64,000 bases of DNA, taken from Candidatus Gastranaerophilales bacterium. Its GTDB lineage: Bacteria; Cyanobacteriota; Vampirovibrionia; Gastranaerophilales; Gastranaerophilaceae. The notes beneath the pieces were generated by a model. It was not told the DNA's origin and did no database searches. It was given only the letters and a program-made list of their open reading frames with translations. The translations under genes were made by a program, and so were the position numbers. The stretch lies in the NCBI GenBank assembly GCA_944324425.1, contig CALUWE010000001.1, positions 124,001 through 188,000 of the forward strand, in the 5' to 3' direction. Shown piece after piece: positions 1 to 8,296 of the stretch (position 1 is the stretch's first letter; the number at the start of each line of letters is the position of its first letter).

Positions 1-1
1 T

Positions 2-55
2 TTAGATGCGGTTTATAACTATGTTAAAGAAATGAAGGAAGCAATTAATTCATAG
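2..55 (+). CDS. C-terminal end of an unidentified protein (partial)
   Basis: An open frame enters from the left edge and stops at TAG 53-55. It encodes LDAVYNYVKEMKEAINS. The charged helical tail looks like the end of a cytosolic enzyme, but 17 residues are too few to name it. It overlaps the 3' end of the convergent transporter gene by 11 bp, which is common in this compact genome. Confidence 0.4.
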   Translation, partial: LDAVYNYVKEMKEAINS

Positions 56-935
56 CTTCTTTTTTTGGTTTTTCCAAAATTACAATAAAAACGGCAGATA
101 AAATTAAAATAATTCCTGTTATAATTTTTGGCGTTAAAATTTCACCAAAAACCGTAACACCGAAAAATATGGCGGTTAATGGTTCTAATGCTCCTAAAAT
201 TGAAGTTGGAATTGAACCTATTAATTTTATTGATAAATTTAAAAATTCAATTGAGCAAATTGTGGGAAAAATTGCAAGCAAAAGCGCCAATATCCACAAA
301 TTTGGGGTATTTAGAGGCTGCAAATTAACCCCAAAATTTAAACTTAAAAATAAGACAACAAGCCCAAATAAAAGAACATAAAAACAAAGTTTAATGCTGT
401 CCATCCTTTTAATTTCTTTTGTTGTTTTAATTTTTACAATGTATAGAGCATAAGATAATGCAGACAATAAAACAATAAAAACACCTTTTATGCTAAATTT
501 TTGAATATCTCCGTCATACAATAAAATAATCCCCAAAAGAGTTATAAAAATTGAAAATATAATCCCTTTTTGAACTTTTTCTCCGTAAAATAAAACCATA
601 ATAAGAGCAACAATAACAGGGTAGATAAAAAGGATGGTGCATGCAATTCCAACATCAATAAACCTGAATGAATCATATAAAGTAACGGATGAAATTGCAA
701 ATAAAACCCCCAAAATAAAAACGGGAATTATTTGGTTTTTCTTAATTTTTAAGGGAATTTTTTTTACAAATTTAATTAAAATAAAAAATATAAAAAGGGC
801 AATAATGTACCTATAAAAAAGAATTGAATTCATTGAAATTCCCATTTTGTTCATAGGCAAGGCAAATAAGGGGTTTGCCCCGTAGCAAGCCGCAGCAAGA
901 GCTCCAAATATAGAACCTTTTATTTTTTCATTCAT
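45..935 (-). CDS. EamA/DMT-family transporter
   Basis: A 296-residue inner-membrane protein made almost entirely of hydrophobic helices, about ten in all. They are arranged as two EamA repeats (roughly residues 5-140 and 150-290), the normal layout and length for drug/metabolite transporters. The N-terminal repeat has the family-like stretch GALAAACYGANPLFA, and the C-terminal repeat has SILGALEPLTAIFFGV. Family members export or import small metabolites such as amino acids, but the substrate cannot be read from sequence. The minus-strand upstream DNA has TATAAA or TATTAT within 8-11 nt of the ATG and no clear Shine-Dalgarno. The upstream neighbour is the phage terminase gene on the same strand, which is unlikely to be functionally related. 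Confidence 0.85.
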   Translation of the reverse strand: MNEKIKGSIFGALAAACYGANPLFALPMNKMGISMNSILFYRYIIALFIFFILIKFVKKIPLKIKKNQIIPVFILGVLFAISSVTLYDSFRFIDVGIACTILFIYPVIVALIMVLFYGEKVQKGIIFSIFITLLGIILLYDGDIQKFSIKGVFIVLLSALSYALYIVKIKTTKEIKRMDSIKLCFYVLLFGLVVLFLSLNFGVNLQPLNTPNLWILALLLAIFPTICSIEFLNLSIKLIGSIPTSILGALEPLTAIFFGVTVFGEILTPKIITGIILILSAVFIVILEKPKKEAMN

Positions 936-964
936 AAAAAATTTTTATAATAAAAATTATTCTT

Positions 965-2131
965 TTACAACCATAAACCCTTAATAATGCTCACTGTTTC
1001 ATCGCCTATAAGATCTTCTATTGCATATCTTAGAGCATCAATCAAGTGGTTATCTTTATCTTCAGGAACAGGGGTAATTTCCCCTTCTAAATTTTTTTTA
1101 AAAGAATAATTAAAAAATTCTTTTTCAGAGTTTTTGCAATCAGGGTGAATATAAATTTTAGTAAAACTCTGAAGAAATTTAATTCCCCCTTCAATGCTGC
1201 CTTTTCCCTTTTTGGCAGCTGTTGCGTTAATTCCTTTCATTCTAAATTCCGCTATACTTTTTGGCTCATTTGAATCACAAGTAACATATTCATTGCCCAC
1301 AATTTCTTTAACCAAAGGAATTGAATCTTTATTTAAAAGGTTAACTCTGTATATTTCATCTGTTATATAAAGGCAATCTTTTTCAATTGCAGCTCTTATA
1401 AATGCAAAAGGGTCTGTTGAAAAGCCCCAGTCTATGCCGTTATAGTATCTTTCAAATTGGTTTTTATCAAATTCTTTAACTTCTAAATTTAAAAAAACTC
1501 TGCCCTCAATAAAACCAACTTCACCAAGCCCGTAAACTCTCCAGAAATTTTCATCATTTTTTCTTGATTCTAAGGCATTTACAATTTCTTTTTCTAAAAA
1601 AGGGTTATCTTTGTACGTTGATTTAATTAAAATGGAATTTTTTTCTTCTTTGGCTAAAATTTCATCGTGAACCCAAAACCTTCTTGTGGGGTTAAAATCT
1701 ATAAAAACTTTTTCTCTTGTTCTTATGATTAATTGTTCCGCTATTTTATAGTTAAGATGGTTTGCTTCATTTAAATATAAAATATCCCTGCGCCCCCCGT
1801 GAGCTTTTCCTATTGTATCAACGGATATAAAATTAATTGTCCCGTTTGGGAATATAAGAGATTTATTTGTTTTTGAAAAAAGGGAGTAAAAATCAAGCCC
1901 AAATTGAGATAAAACCTTTGGCATATCAAGAAGAACGCCCGTTTTTAAGTGGTTTTGAGTAAGACCAACAATATCAATTTCAAATTTATGCTTAAGTGCC
2001 AAAACCGTTAAAAGTTGAAGCGTTGAAAAAGTTTTGGTGCTTGAAGTGCCGCCTTGGTTTATTATGTAGCGGTATTTTTTATAGGCAGCAGCCATTTTTT
2101 CAAATACTTTGGATAATTTTAAATAATTCAT
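965..2131 (-). CDS. Phage terminase large subunit (PBSX-like)
   Basis: A 388-residue DNA-packaging ATPase/nuclease of near-normal length. The Walker A-type loop is GGTSSTKT near residue 27 and the Walker B-like strand is DILYLNEAN near residue 116. The C-terminal nuclease half starts at GIDWGFSTDPFAF and ends with DNHLIDALRYAIEDL, typical of terminase_3/6 nuclease domains. In phages this protein cuts concatemeric DNA and drives it into proheads. It is the last of three closely spaced minus-strand genes (11-nt gap to the 74-aa gene). No portal, capsid or tail gene follows: the next gene downstream is a host-type transporter. The frame looks intact, so it is either a recent remnant or a retained cassette. 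Confidence 0.88.
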   Translation of the reverse strand: MNYLKLSKVFEKMAAAYKKYRYIINQGGTSSTKTFSTLQLLTVLALKHKFEIDIVGLTQNHLKTGVLLDMPKVLSQFGLDFYSLFSKTNKSLIFPNGTINFISVDTIGKAHGGRRDILYLNEANHLNYKIAEQLIIRTREKVFIDFNPTRRFWVHDEILAKEEKNSILIKSTYKDNPFLEKEIVNALESRKNDENFWRVYGLGEVGFIEGRVFLNLEVKEFDKNQFERYYNGIDWGFSTDPFAFIRAAIEKDCLYITDEIYRVNLLNKDSIPLVKEIVGNEYVTCDSNEPKSIAEFRMKGINATAAKKGKGSIEGGIKFLQSFTKIYIHPDCKNSEKEFFNYSFKKNLEGEITPVPEDKDNHLIDALRYAIEDLIGDETVSIIKGLWL

Positions 2132-2142
2132 GGTTGGGGAGT

Positions 2143-2367
2143 TTAAATTTCATCAATGAGCTTTTTTTGGCGTTTTGTTTGAACAACAACATTTAATGTA
2201 AAATTTTTTTCATTTTCACATTCTATTTTCATTTGGGCAAATTTTGCTTTCAATTCTTCAATTTTAACGGCAAGCGCAATATTAATATCTCCCTTTTCAT
2301 TTGGAGTTAACGCCATTTTTTCAAGCTCATCAAGCCTTTCTATTGTTTCATCTGTGCTAAAAGACAT
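2143..2367 (-). CDS. Small helical protein of the terminase cassette
   Basis: A 74-residue, highly charged, probably all-helical protein. It lies between the 121-aa gene (28-nt overlap) and the terminase large-subunit gene (11-nt gap), so it is translated from the same mRNA. Position and size suggest a DNA-packaging accessory or small-terminase role, but I recognise no domain. The stretch DERIERLDELEKM-like near residues 6-20 (actual reading TIERLDELEKMALT) could form a short coiled coil. The start is supported by overlap with the preceding gene and a weak purine-rich GGCGG upstream. Confidence 0.6.
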   Translation of the reverse strand: MSFSTDETIERLDELEKMALTPNEKGDINIALAVKIEELKAKFAQMKIECENEKNFTLNVVVQTKRQKKLIDEI

Positions 2368-2705
2368 AATTTTACCGCCTTTAATTTTGAATATCCTTTC
2401 CTTAAAAGTTTAAGGAGCCTTATATGTATTTTAAGCCTTTTTAAAAGCGGCAGGTTTGATGTGCCGAAAACCTCTGCCTGATTGCCTAAAACGGGGTCAA
2501 TATATAAAATTATTCCATCCGAATTAATTTGCCAGTCGCCAAAATAATATTTTTTAAAATCATAAAAAAATTCATCCGCAATTTTTGTATAGATATTTTG
2601 CAGCAGCTTCTCTTTTTCAATCAGGAACTCGTCTTGGGCGCTTATTTTATAAAATTTTTTAAATTTTGGAATGTGTTTTCTTTTATATTTTTTCTTTTTG
2701 GGCAT
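2340..2705 (-). CDS. Basic protein, first gene of the terminase cassette
   Basis: A 121-residue protein with a very basic N-terminus (MPKKKKYKRKHIPKFKK) and a second basic helical segment near the C-terminus (LKRLKIHIRLLKLLRKGY). Both suit nucleic-acid binding. It is the first gene of the three-gene cassette ending in the terminase large subunit, the usual place of a small terminase subunit. I do not recognise the fold, so that role is inferred from position only. A 26-bp near-perfect palindrome lies 23 bp upstream of its start and may control the cassette. Confidence 0.6.
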   Translation of the reverse strand: MPKKKKYKRKHIPKFKKFYKISAQDEFLIEKEKLLQNIYTKIADEFFYDFKKYYFGDWQINSDGIILYIDPVLGNQAEVFGTSNLPLLKRLKIHIRLLKLLRKGYSKLKAVKLCLLAQMKQ

Positions 2706-2727
2706 AAAAAAATATTACTACTTTTTA

Positions 2728-2753
2728 TTTCTATTAGATATATCTATTAGAAA
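2728..2753. promoter_or_regulatory. 26-bp palindrome, candidate operator
   Basis: The left arm TTTCTATTAGATA and right arm TATCTATTAGAAA form an inverted repeat centred between 2740 and 2741 with one mismatched pair (T opposite T). It has no loop, so it is better as a binding site for a dimeric protein than as an RNA hairpin. It sits just upstream of the minus-strand terminase cassette and about 80 bp from the end of the next gene. The words TCTATTAGA also form a direct repeat. Confidence 0.55.
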
Positions 2754-2769
2754 TAATTTTACAAAAGTT

Positions 2770-2798
2770 AAAAAAATGCCTGAAAAAAATTTTCAGGC
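2770..2798 (-). terminator. Intrinsic terminator of the 176-aa tagged gene
   Basis: Stem GCCTGAAAA / TTTTCAGGC with a 3-nt loop. On the minus strand it is followed by seven T residues. It lies about 40 bp past the stop at 2836, after a tandem 15-bp AT-rich repeat (about 2806-2836). Confidence 0.75.
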
Positions 2799-2835
2799 CG
2801 CAATTTATGAAAAGATAATTTATGAAAAGATAAAT

Positions 2836-3366
2836 TTATGCGTTAAGTTCAAGTTCTTTTTCTTGAATATTGCCGTCTTCATCCAAGCTGAAAGACTGCA
2901 CTCTTGTTCTTTTATTAATTATGTATGCAAAAAGTTCTCTGCATTTATCTGAATGTTTTTTAACTGCCGCTTTTATGCCTTTTTTTATTTCGGGAGTTCT
3001 CATATCTTCTACGTCAGGGCTGAACGCAACTTTTGAAGGTTTAATTGTGGCAAATTCTTCTTCGTTTGTTTTATCAGCCTGAACATCGGCTTCTATAATT
3101 GCCTGTATTTTGCCGTCATTGTCTTCAACACCGAAATATCTTTTTAAATAGCCGCCGTTCATATAATGGTCGCAAAAACGGTTAAACATATTTTTGCCTT
3201 TTTCGCCTTTTGAAGAATCCCATTTTGTTACTTGGTCTCTTATGTGAAGCATATCGTAAAAGCCGTATTCATATTCAACAAAGTTAAGCGGCGTTTCATT
3301 GCTTACGTTTATTGTACTTAGATGTTTTTGTCCAAAATTTATATTGTTAACAGGGTTAATATTCAT
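2836..3366 (-). CDS. Unknown protein with N-terminal MNINPVNN-NFG tag
   Basis: A 176-residue soluble protein with no recognisable domain. It begins MNINPVNNINFGQKH, and the same MNINPVNN plus NFG start occurs on the otherwise unrelated protein at 26395. The body is charged and mixed alpha/beta. It has an acidic middle and ends in a charged C-terminal segment (SLDEDGNIQEKELELNA). There is no signal peptide. The start has a purine-rich ribosome site (GAGGAATT) immediately before the ATG. It has its own terminator and is divergent from ispD, so it is a single-gene unit. I cannot assign a function. The tag suggests membership of a lineage-specific protein set. Confidence 0.75.
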   Translation of the reverse strand: MNINPVNNINFGQKHLSTINVSNETPLNFVEYEYGFYDMLHIRDQVTKWDSSKGEKGKNMFNRFCDHYMNGGYLKRYFGVEDNDGKIQAIIEADVQADKTNEEEFATIKPSKVAFSPDVEDMRTPEIKKGIKAAVKKHSDKCRELFAYIINKRTRVQSFSLDEDGNIQEKELELNA

Positions 3367-3429
3367 AATTCCTCATCTCGTTTAAAATTTTTATCAGCGC
3401 ATATATTAAAACTCGTGAAAAAAAATTTG

Positions 3430-3438
3430 TGCTAAAAT
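3430..3438 (+). promoter_or_regulatory. Extended -10 of ispD, leaderless
   Basis: TGC followed by TAAAAT. The hexamer ends 6 nt before the ispD ATG at 3445, so transcription should start at or next to the start codon. No convincing -35 and no Shine-Dalgarno are present. Confidence 0.55.
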
Positions 3439-3444
3439 TTTTCT

Positions 3445-4110
3445 ATGAATTATGCAATTATTTTAGCTTCAGGAACAGGTTCAAGATGCAACCTTGATAT
3501 GCCGAAACAATTTGTCGATGTTAACGGCAAAACTATTTTGGAATATACAATTGAAGCTTTTGAAAAAAATAAAAATACCGATAGAATTATTCTTGTTACA
3601 AATAAAGATTATCTTGAATTTTGCAAAAGTTTAAAATATGAAAAAATTTTTTTAGTAACTGAAGGCGGCGAAAGAAGACAAGACAGCTCAAGAATAGGCG
3701 TTAATTTAATCAAAGAAGATGACGCCAAAGTTTTAATTCACGACGGTGCAAGACCTTATATAAAAGATGAGTTAATAAACAAATGCTATGAAGCACTGGA
3801 TAAATTTAATGCCATAAATACCGGCATTGAAACCACAGATACTATTATGGAAGTTGATGAAAAGAAAATAATTAAAAAAATTCCGAAAAGAAAAAATTTA
3901 CTAAGGTGTCAAACCCCGCAAGGATTTATTTCGGGCTTAATTAAAAAAGCTCATAAAATTGCACTTGAAAAAAACCTCAGCGTAACAGATGATGCAGGGT
4001 TAGTTGTAAATTTAGGGTTAGATGATGTTTTTGTGGTTGAGGGCGATATTGAAAATATCAAAATAACGTATAAAGACGACATTACAGAAGCCAAAAAAAG
4101 GCTTAAATAA
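3445..4110 (+). CDS. ispD: 2-C-methyl-D-erythritol 4-phosphate cytidylyltransferase
   Basis: A 221-residue enzyme of the MEP isoprenoid pathway. It joins CTP and methylerythritol phosphate to give CDP-ME and pyrophosphate in the cytosol. The N-terminal nucleotide-binding signature is ILASGTGSRCNLDMPKQF (residues 6-23), with the conserved Arg and Lys for the CTP phosphates. HDGARPY near residue 105 and RCQTPQGF near 154 are further IspD motifs, and TDDAGLV is the substrate region. Length is normal. The ATG has no Shine-Dalgarno but lies 6 nt past an extended -10, so the mRNA is probably leaderless. The pathway partner ispG is at 30173-31219. It ends 16 bp from the convergent bamA. Confidence 0.95.
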   Translation: MNYAIILASGTGSRCNLDMPKQFVDVNGKTILEYTIEAFEKNKNTDRIILVTNKDYLEFCKSLKYEKIFLVTEGGERRQDSSRIGVNLIKEDDAKVLIHDGARPYIKDELINKCYEALDKFNAINTGIETTDTIMEVDEKKIIKKIPKRKNLLRCQTPQGFISGLIKKAHKIALEKNLSVTDDAGLVVNLGLDDVFVVEGDIENIKITYKDDITEAKKRLK

Positions 4111-4126
4111 ATTTTCATTTTATTTT

Positions 4127-6145
4127 TTACAGCATATCGCCCATGCCAAACGTAAAGAAGCCGTTTGACCTTGAACCATGGGTATTTGTCAACGGGAAGC
4201 CATAATCTAAGTTGATAGGCCCAAGACCCGGGATAAATATTCTGATACCGGCGCCTGCCGTGATTGCATATCCGGGCCTATCGTAAAGTTCATCAGACAA
4301 AGATTGGTTAAAGATTTTACCCGCATCAACAAAGGCGGCAAGCCTTATATTGTTTATAAATGAGTTTGATGTCAAGCGGTCGATAAATGGAATCGGCGTT
4401 CTGTATTCAATACTACCCATCATAAAGCCGTCGCCGGAACCTACTTCAGATATGTTGAAGCCTCTGATTGTGTAAGGGCCGCCCAGTGTATACATTGCAA
4501 ATTCGGGAATATTGCCGTTTAAGTTGCCGCCTGCACGTGCAGTCAACACAATTGAAGATTTTCTGCCCGCAGGAATAAATTTCTTGATTACACCGTCAAG
4601 CTTGCCGTAAGAGCCAGAACCTGTTATACTTAAGGCTTCTTCTAAGCTGATTCTTGCAACAACACCTCTTCTTGGGTTTGTGATATTGTCTCTTGTGTCA
4701 TAAGTAATTGCAGGAATTGCCCTTAAGTAAAAGCCGCCTTCCAACATTTTATGCCTTTGATCCATAGAAAGACCATGGGCTGCAAAAAGGTTTCTCATTT
4801 GGGTTTCGTCGCCTTCAGAGAGGTTAACATCTTCCGCGCCAAGCGAAATGCTTCCTGTTAACCTTGGGTATTTTTCAAACACTCTTGCTAAAGTAACATC
4901 ACCCCCGTACCTTTTTTCAACAGCCAAAGGAACCTGATATGAACCAAAACTTCTCATAAATGCTCTGAAACCAAGAGATTGTCCTTGCTTTTTAAAGTGA
5001 GGTTCTAAGAATGAAAGTTCAGCCTGCCAGTTTGCACGTCTTAAAACACTGTTGTCGTTCATTAAGATACCGGTACCTGCCATAACGTTCAGGTTGATTT
5101 TTTGCCCCAAGCCCCTAAAGTTATTTTCGCCAAAACCGACCGAACCAAAGAAGCCTGAGCTTGAATCTACACCGACACCAAGAGAAATTTTACCCGTTCT
5201 TTGTTCTTCCAAAGAAATTGTAACGTCATAAAGGCCAGTTTCTTCATTTAAAACAATATCTCTTTGAACATCTTTAAACGCTGCCGTTCCCATTAAGCGC
5301 ATAATGTCTGAGCGCATGACATTTTCATTGTAAACTTCACCTATGGAAGATAAAATGTTTCTTTTAACAATAAAATCTTTTGTTTTATGATTGCCGACAA
5401 CGTTAATGTTACCAATAACACCTTCATCAATTTTAATGTTTATTATGCCGTCAGGATCATCTGTCATCTCGGAAACCCTTGCAACAATATAGCCTCTTGT
5501 TGCGTATAATTCTTGTATTCTTTCAATTGAACGGTTTAATTCAATAATATTTTGAGGGTGGCCTTCCAGGGGAGATAAAATTTCTAAAATATCGGATGAT
5601 GGAATTGAGTTATTACCCGTTATTGTAAAGCCAGTTATCGGCGGGTTTTCTTCAACAACAATTCTTAATCTTATTGAACCGTCATCCAATTTAATCGGAA
5701 CCGCACGAATATTTTGGGTAAAGTATCCTGTCGCATACAAGTTGTTTAAATCTTTGGTGATTTCTTTTCTGTCATAAATATGGCCTTCTTTAGATGAAAT
5801 TATGTCTTTGATAAAAGAGGTTTCAACCATATTATTCCCTAATATTTCAAGGGTTTTAACATATACAAGGTTTTCATCCCCCGCATAGTATGATTCATCT
5901 TCACTGTTTTCAACAGCAGGAATTTCACCTTCTTCCATATTTTCGGTATTTTCATCCAAAACAGGGGTAATTTCTTCGTCTAAGCCGTCAGAGGGCAGTT
6001 TTTCTTCGATTTGTTTTTCTTGTTTGGGTTTGTTTTTCTTGAAAAAGGGGAATTTAAAATTAAAAGCACAGGCAGGGTTATTTGCCTGTAATATCGATAT
6101 AACAGTTAAAATTAGTATAAATTGTTTTATTTTATTAAATGACAT
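4127..6145 (-). CDS. bamA: Outer-membrane assembly protein, Omp85/BamA family
   Basis: A 672-residue outer-membrane beta-barrel protein that inserts other barrels into the outer membrane. An N-terminal signal segment (about residues 5-28) is followed by a Lys/Glu-rich linker. Three POTRA-like domains (about 93-335) begin at YVKTLEILGN, ITGFTITGNN and IGNINVVGN. The C-terminal barrel (about 336-672) includes the Omp85 motif GGPYTIRGF and the GPINLDYGFPL strand. Three POTRAs is the cyanobacterial layout rather than the five of proteobacteria. The last residues are FGMGDML, without the usual terminal aromatic residue. The start has GAGAAG upstream and a good promoter. This gene is direct evidence for a diderm cell envelope. 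Confidence 0.93.
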   Translation of the reverse strand: MSFNKIKQFILILTVISILQANNPACAFNFKFPFFKKNKPKQEKQIEEKLPSDGLDEEITPVLDENTENMEEGEIPAVENSEDESYYAGDENLVYVKTLEILGNNMVETSFIKDIISSKEGHIYDRKEITKDLNNLYATGYFTQNIRAVPIKLDDGSIRLRIVVEENPPITGFTITGNNSIPSSDILEILSPLEGHPQNIIELNRSIERIQELYATRGYIVARVSEMTDDPDGIINIKIDEGVIGNINVVGNHKTKDFIVKRNILSSIGEVYNENVMRSDIMRLMGTAAFKDVQRDIVLNEETGLYDVTISLEEQRTGKISLGVGVDSSSGFFGSVGFGENNFRGLGQKINLNVMAGTGILMNDNSVLRRANWQAELSFLEPHFKKQGQSLGFRAFMRSFGSYQVPLAVEKRYGGDVTLARVFEKYPRLTGSISLGAEDVNLSEGDETQMRNLFAAHGLSMDQRHKMLEGGFYLRAIPAITYDTRDNITNPRRGVVARISLEEALSITGSGSYGKLDGVIKKFIPAGRKSSIVLTARAGGNLNGNIPEFAMYTLGGPYTIRGFNISEVGSGDGFMMGSIEYRTPIPFIDRLTSNSFINNIRLAAFVDAGKIFNQSLSDELYDRPGYAITAGAGIRIFIPGLGPINLDYGFPLTNTHGSRSNGFFTFGMGDML

Positions 6146-6186
6146 TAACTTCTCAAACTAACCCTATCAAAAGACATGATAATAAA

Positions 6187-6215
6187 ATTATACATATAAT
6201 AAAAACCTTGTACAA
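6187..6215 (-). promoter_or_regulatory. Promoter of bamA
   Basis: On the minus strand: TTGTAC, 17-nt spacer, TATAAT. It is about 40 nt upstream of the bamA start, leaving a short leader with a ribosome site. Confidence 0.65.
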
Positions 6216-6245
6216 ATATTTTACAAAAAATATAGGTTTAAAACA

Positions 6246-8159
6246 TTAGTAAAATTTTATCTTAGATGTTATCGGCTGATTGTATTCGGTTTTATTAATT
6301 GACCTTGCATCCACAATAGGAGAAGGCGGCATGATAGACCACTTGAATAGTGCTGTTTGCACTCTTTTGTGGAACTTATCTATCCATTCTGCTTTCTGCT
6401 TGTTTGTAACTTGGTTTTTTTGTTCATATAAAAACCATTCTTTGAGCATTTCTTCTTTTGTTTGATGAAGATTTTCTATTCTCCAGATAATTTCATCCAA
6501 AAATTCGTAAGGCATAAGGGCATCTTCTGCAAGCAGGGGCTTACCTGTTTTCGGGTCTATTGCAAGTTCAGCCCCGGGGCGTTTATTTAAAATTGCTCTT
6601 GGAATTGCATTTTTTTGAACACGGTTGGCATTTAACCATCTTGCAAGAGCAAAAAGTTTTGTTTTTGTAACATCTGCAATGGGTGCAAAGCCGCCTGACA
6701 TATCGCCGTTTATTGTGGCATAGCCCATATAAAGCTCCGATTTGTCGCTTGTTGCAATCGGAATTGTTCCTGAAAATTCGTTTGAAACGCCCCATAAAAT
6801 CATGGCACGAGAGCGAGCTTGAATGTTATCCATGGTTAAAGGTGCAGTATATCTGCCATCCCATGATTTTTCAACATTATTAAAAACTTCATTAAATGTG
6901 TTTTTAGAAGCTTCCACCATCTCATTAATCGGAATTTCAAAATAATTTATTCCTAAATTTTCGCAAAGTTCTTTAGCGTCAGATTTGCTTTCTTTGCTTG
7001 TAATTTTAGATGGCATTGAAATGGCATAAACATTTTTATTGCCCAAAGCATCTGCCAATAAAACCGCACAAACCGAAGAATCCAACCCCCCTGAAACTCC
7101 TAAAACCGCCCTTTTAAAGCCATTTTTCTTAAAGTAATCCCTTATTGAATTTATTATTGTTAAATAAGTTCTTTCTAAATCAGGTTCATAATCCAAAGAA
7201 AATGCTTTTTGTTCATTTAAGCTTTTATCTAAGCCTGAAGGCAGAGAAAAAATTTGGTTTAAATTATTTTTTGTTTGCTTTTTGGTTGGCATGGAAAGCA
7301 AAAAGAATTGTTCCTCAAAAGATTTTGCCCTTGCAATAATTTTGCCCGAGTCATCATAACACCTTGATGAACCCAAAAACGAAATGCTATCAACCGCGCC
7401 CACTTGGTTAACATAAACGATAGGAGTTTTATGCTTTTTGGATACAAAAGAGAGCATATTATTTAAAAGTTGTTCTTTTTTGGCACGGGTTGGGGAAGAT
7501 GAACAATTTATAATAATATCAGGGTGTTGGGTTTTAACAATTTCATCAACAGGGTCAAAACCATAAACGGGTGTTTCAAAGAAATCTTTATCCGCCCAGT
7601 TTTCTTCACAAATTACAATTGCAGCTTTATTTGAACCGATTTCTATAATTCTGTCTGCCGGATTAAATTCAGCAGATTGAAAATATCTTGCATCGTTAAA
7701 TTCGCTATAAACAGGGAGCAGAGTTTTTCTTATAATTTTTTCAATTTTTTTATTTTGTAAAACCGCAACAGAGTTAAAATATCTTTTACCTATATAAAAC
7801 CTGTTAAATTCGCAAAACCCGATTAAAACTTTTGTGTTGCCCGTTAATTTTGCAAGCTTTTCCAAGTATTCAATATTTTTTTCAACAATGTTTGGGAACC
7901 TGTCTATAATGTCAAAAACGGGGTATCCCATTAAAAATAGTTCAGGAAAAACAATTGCCCCCAATTTTAATTCGTTTGCCCATTCGATATAAACTTTTGC
8001 TTTGTTAAAGTTATGTTCAATATCGCAAACAACAGGATCAACCTGAGCCAGTGCTATTGTATCTTTATTTACTAAAGGTTTTAACCTTTTTATTGTTTCT
8101 TTTTTATTAACGGCTTCGCCGTTTAATTCCATATTAATTAAAGTTGTTATTTCATTCAT
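6246..8159 (-). CDS. nadE: Glutamine-dependent NAD+ synthetase
   Basis: A 637-residue two-domain enzyme catalysing the last step of NAD synthesis, amidation of deamido-NAD with ammonia from glutamine. The N-terminal nitrilase-type glutaminase has the Glu of FPELFLMGYP (about 71), Lys in RKTLLPVYSEF (about 145) and nucleophile Cys in AIVICEENWAD (about 185). The C-terminal synthetase has the PP-loop SGGLDSSVCAVLLADAL near residue 357 and GDMSGGFAPIADVTKTKL for substrate binding. Length matches the fused long form, so no separate ammonia supply is needed. It is divergent from gyrA. On the minus strand a TGC-TAAAAA element lies 9 nt before the ATG, so the leader is very short. Confidence 0.95.
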   Translation of the reverse strand: MNEITTLINMELNGEAVNKKETIKRLKPLVNKDTIALAQVDPVVCDIEHNFNKAKVYIEWANELKLGAIVFPELFLMGYPVFDIIDRFPNIVEKNIEYLEKLAKLTGNTKVLIGFCEFNRFYIGKRYFNSVAVLQNKKIEKIIRKTLLPVYSEFNDARYFQSAEFNPADRIIEIGSNKAAIVICEENWADKDFFETPVYGFDPVDEIVKTQHPDIIINCSSSPTRAKKEQLLNNMLSFVSKKHKTPIVYVNQVGAVDSISFLGSSRCYDDSGKIIARAKSFEEQFFLLSMPTKKQTKNNLNQIFSLPSGLDKSLNEQKAFSLDYEPDLERTYLTIINSIRDYFKKNGFKRAVLGVSGGLDSSVCAVLLADALGNKNVYAISMPSKITSKESKSDAKELCENLGINYFEIPINEMVEASKNTFNEVFNNVEKSWDGRYTAPLTMDNIQARSRAMILWGVSNEFSGTIPIATSDKSELYMGYATINGDMSGGFAPIADVTKTKLFALARWLNANRVQKNAIPRAILNKRPGAELAIDPKTGKPLLAEDALMPYEFLDEIIWRIENLHQTKEEMLKEWFLYEQKNQVTNKQKAEWIDKFHKRVQTALFKWSIMPPSPIVDARSINKTEYNQPITSKIKFY

Positions 8160-8213
8160 AGCAAAATATTTTTAGCATAAAAGAAAAAAAATATAAACAT
8201 TTTATATCAAAAT

Positions 8214-8242
8214 TTGCAACGCCTCTTTGCTTGTTGTACAAT
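8214..8242 (+). promoter_or_regulatory. Promoter of gyrA
   Basis: TTGCAA (8214-8219), 17-nt spacer, TACAAT (8237-8242). It gives a leader of about 48 nt containing AAGGAG at 8284-8289. Confidence 0.65.
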
Positions 8243-8296
8243 AAGATTACCGTGCATGAAGAAAATGCACATTAATTATTTTTAAGGAGTTTAATT

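Noticed and set aside
965-2705. Complete prophage
   Set aside because: No structural, integrase, lysis or replication genes on either side within the window.
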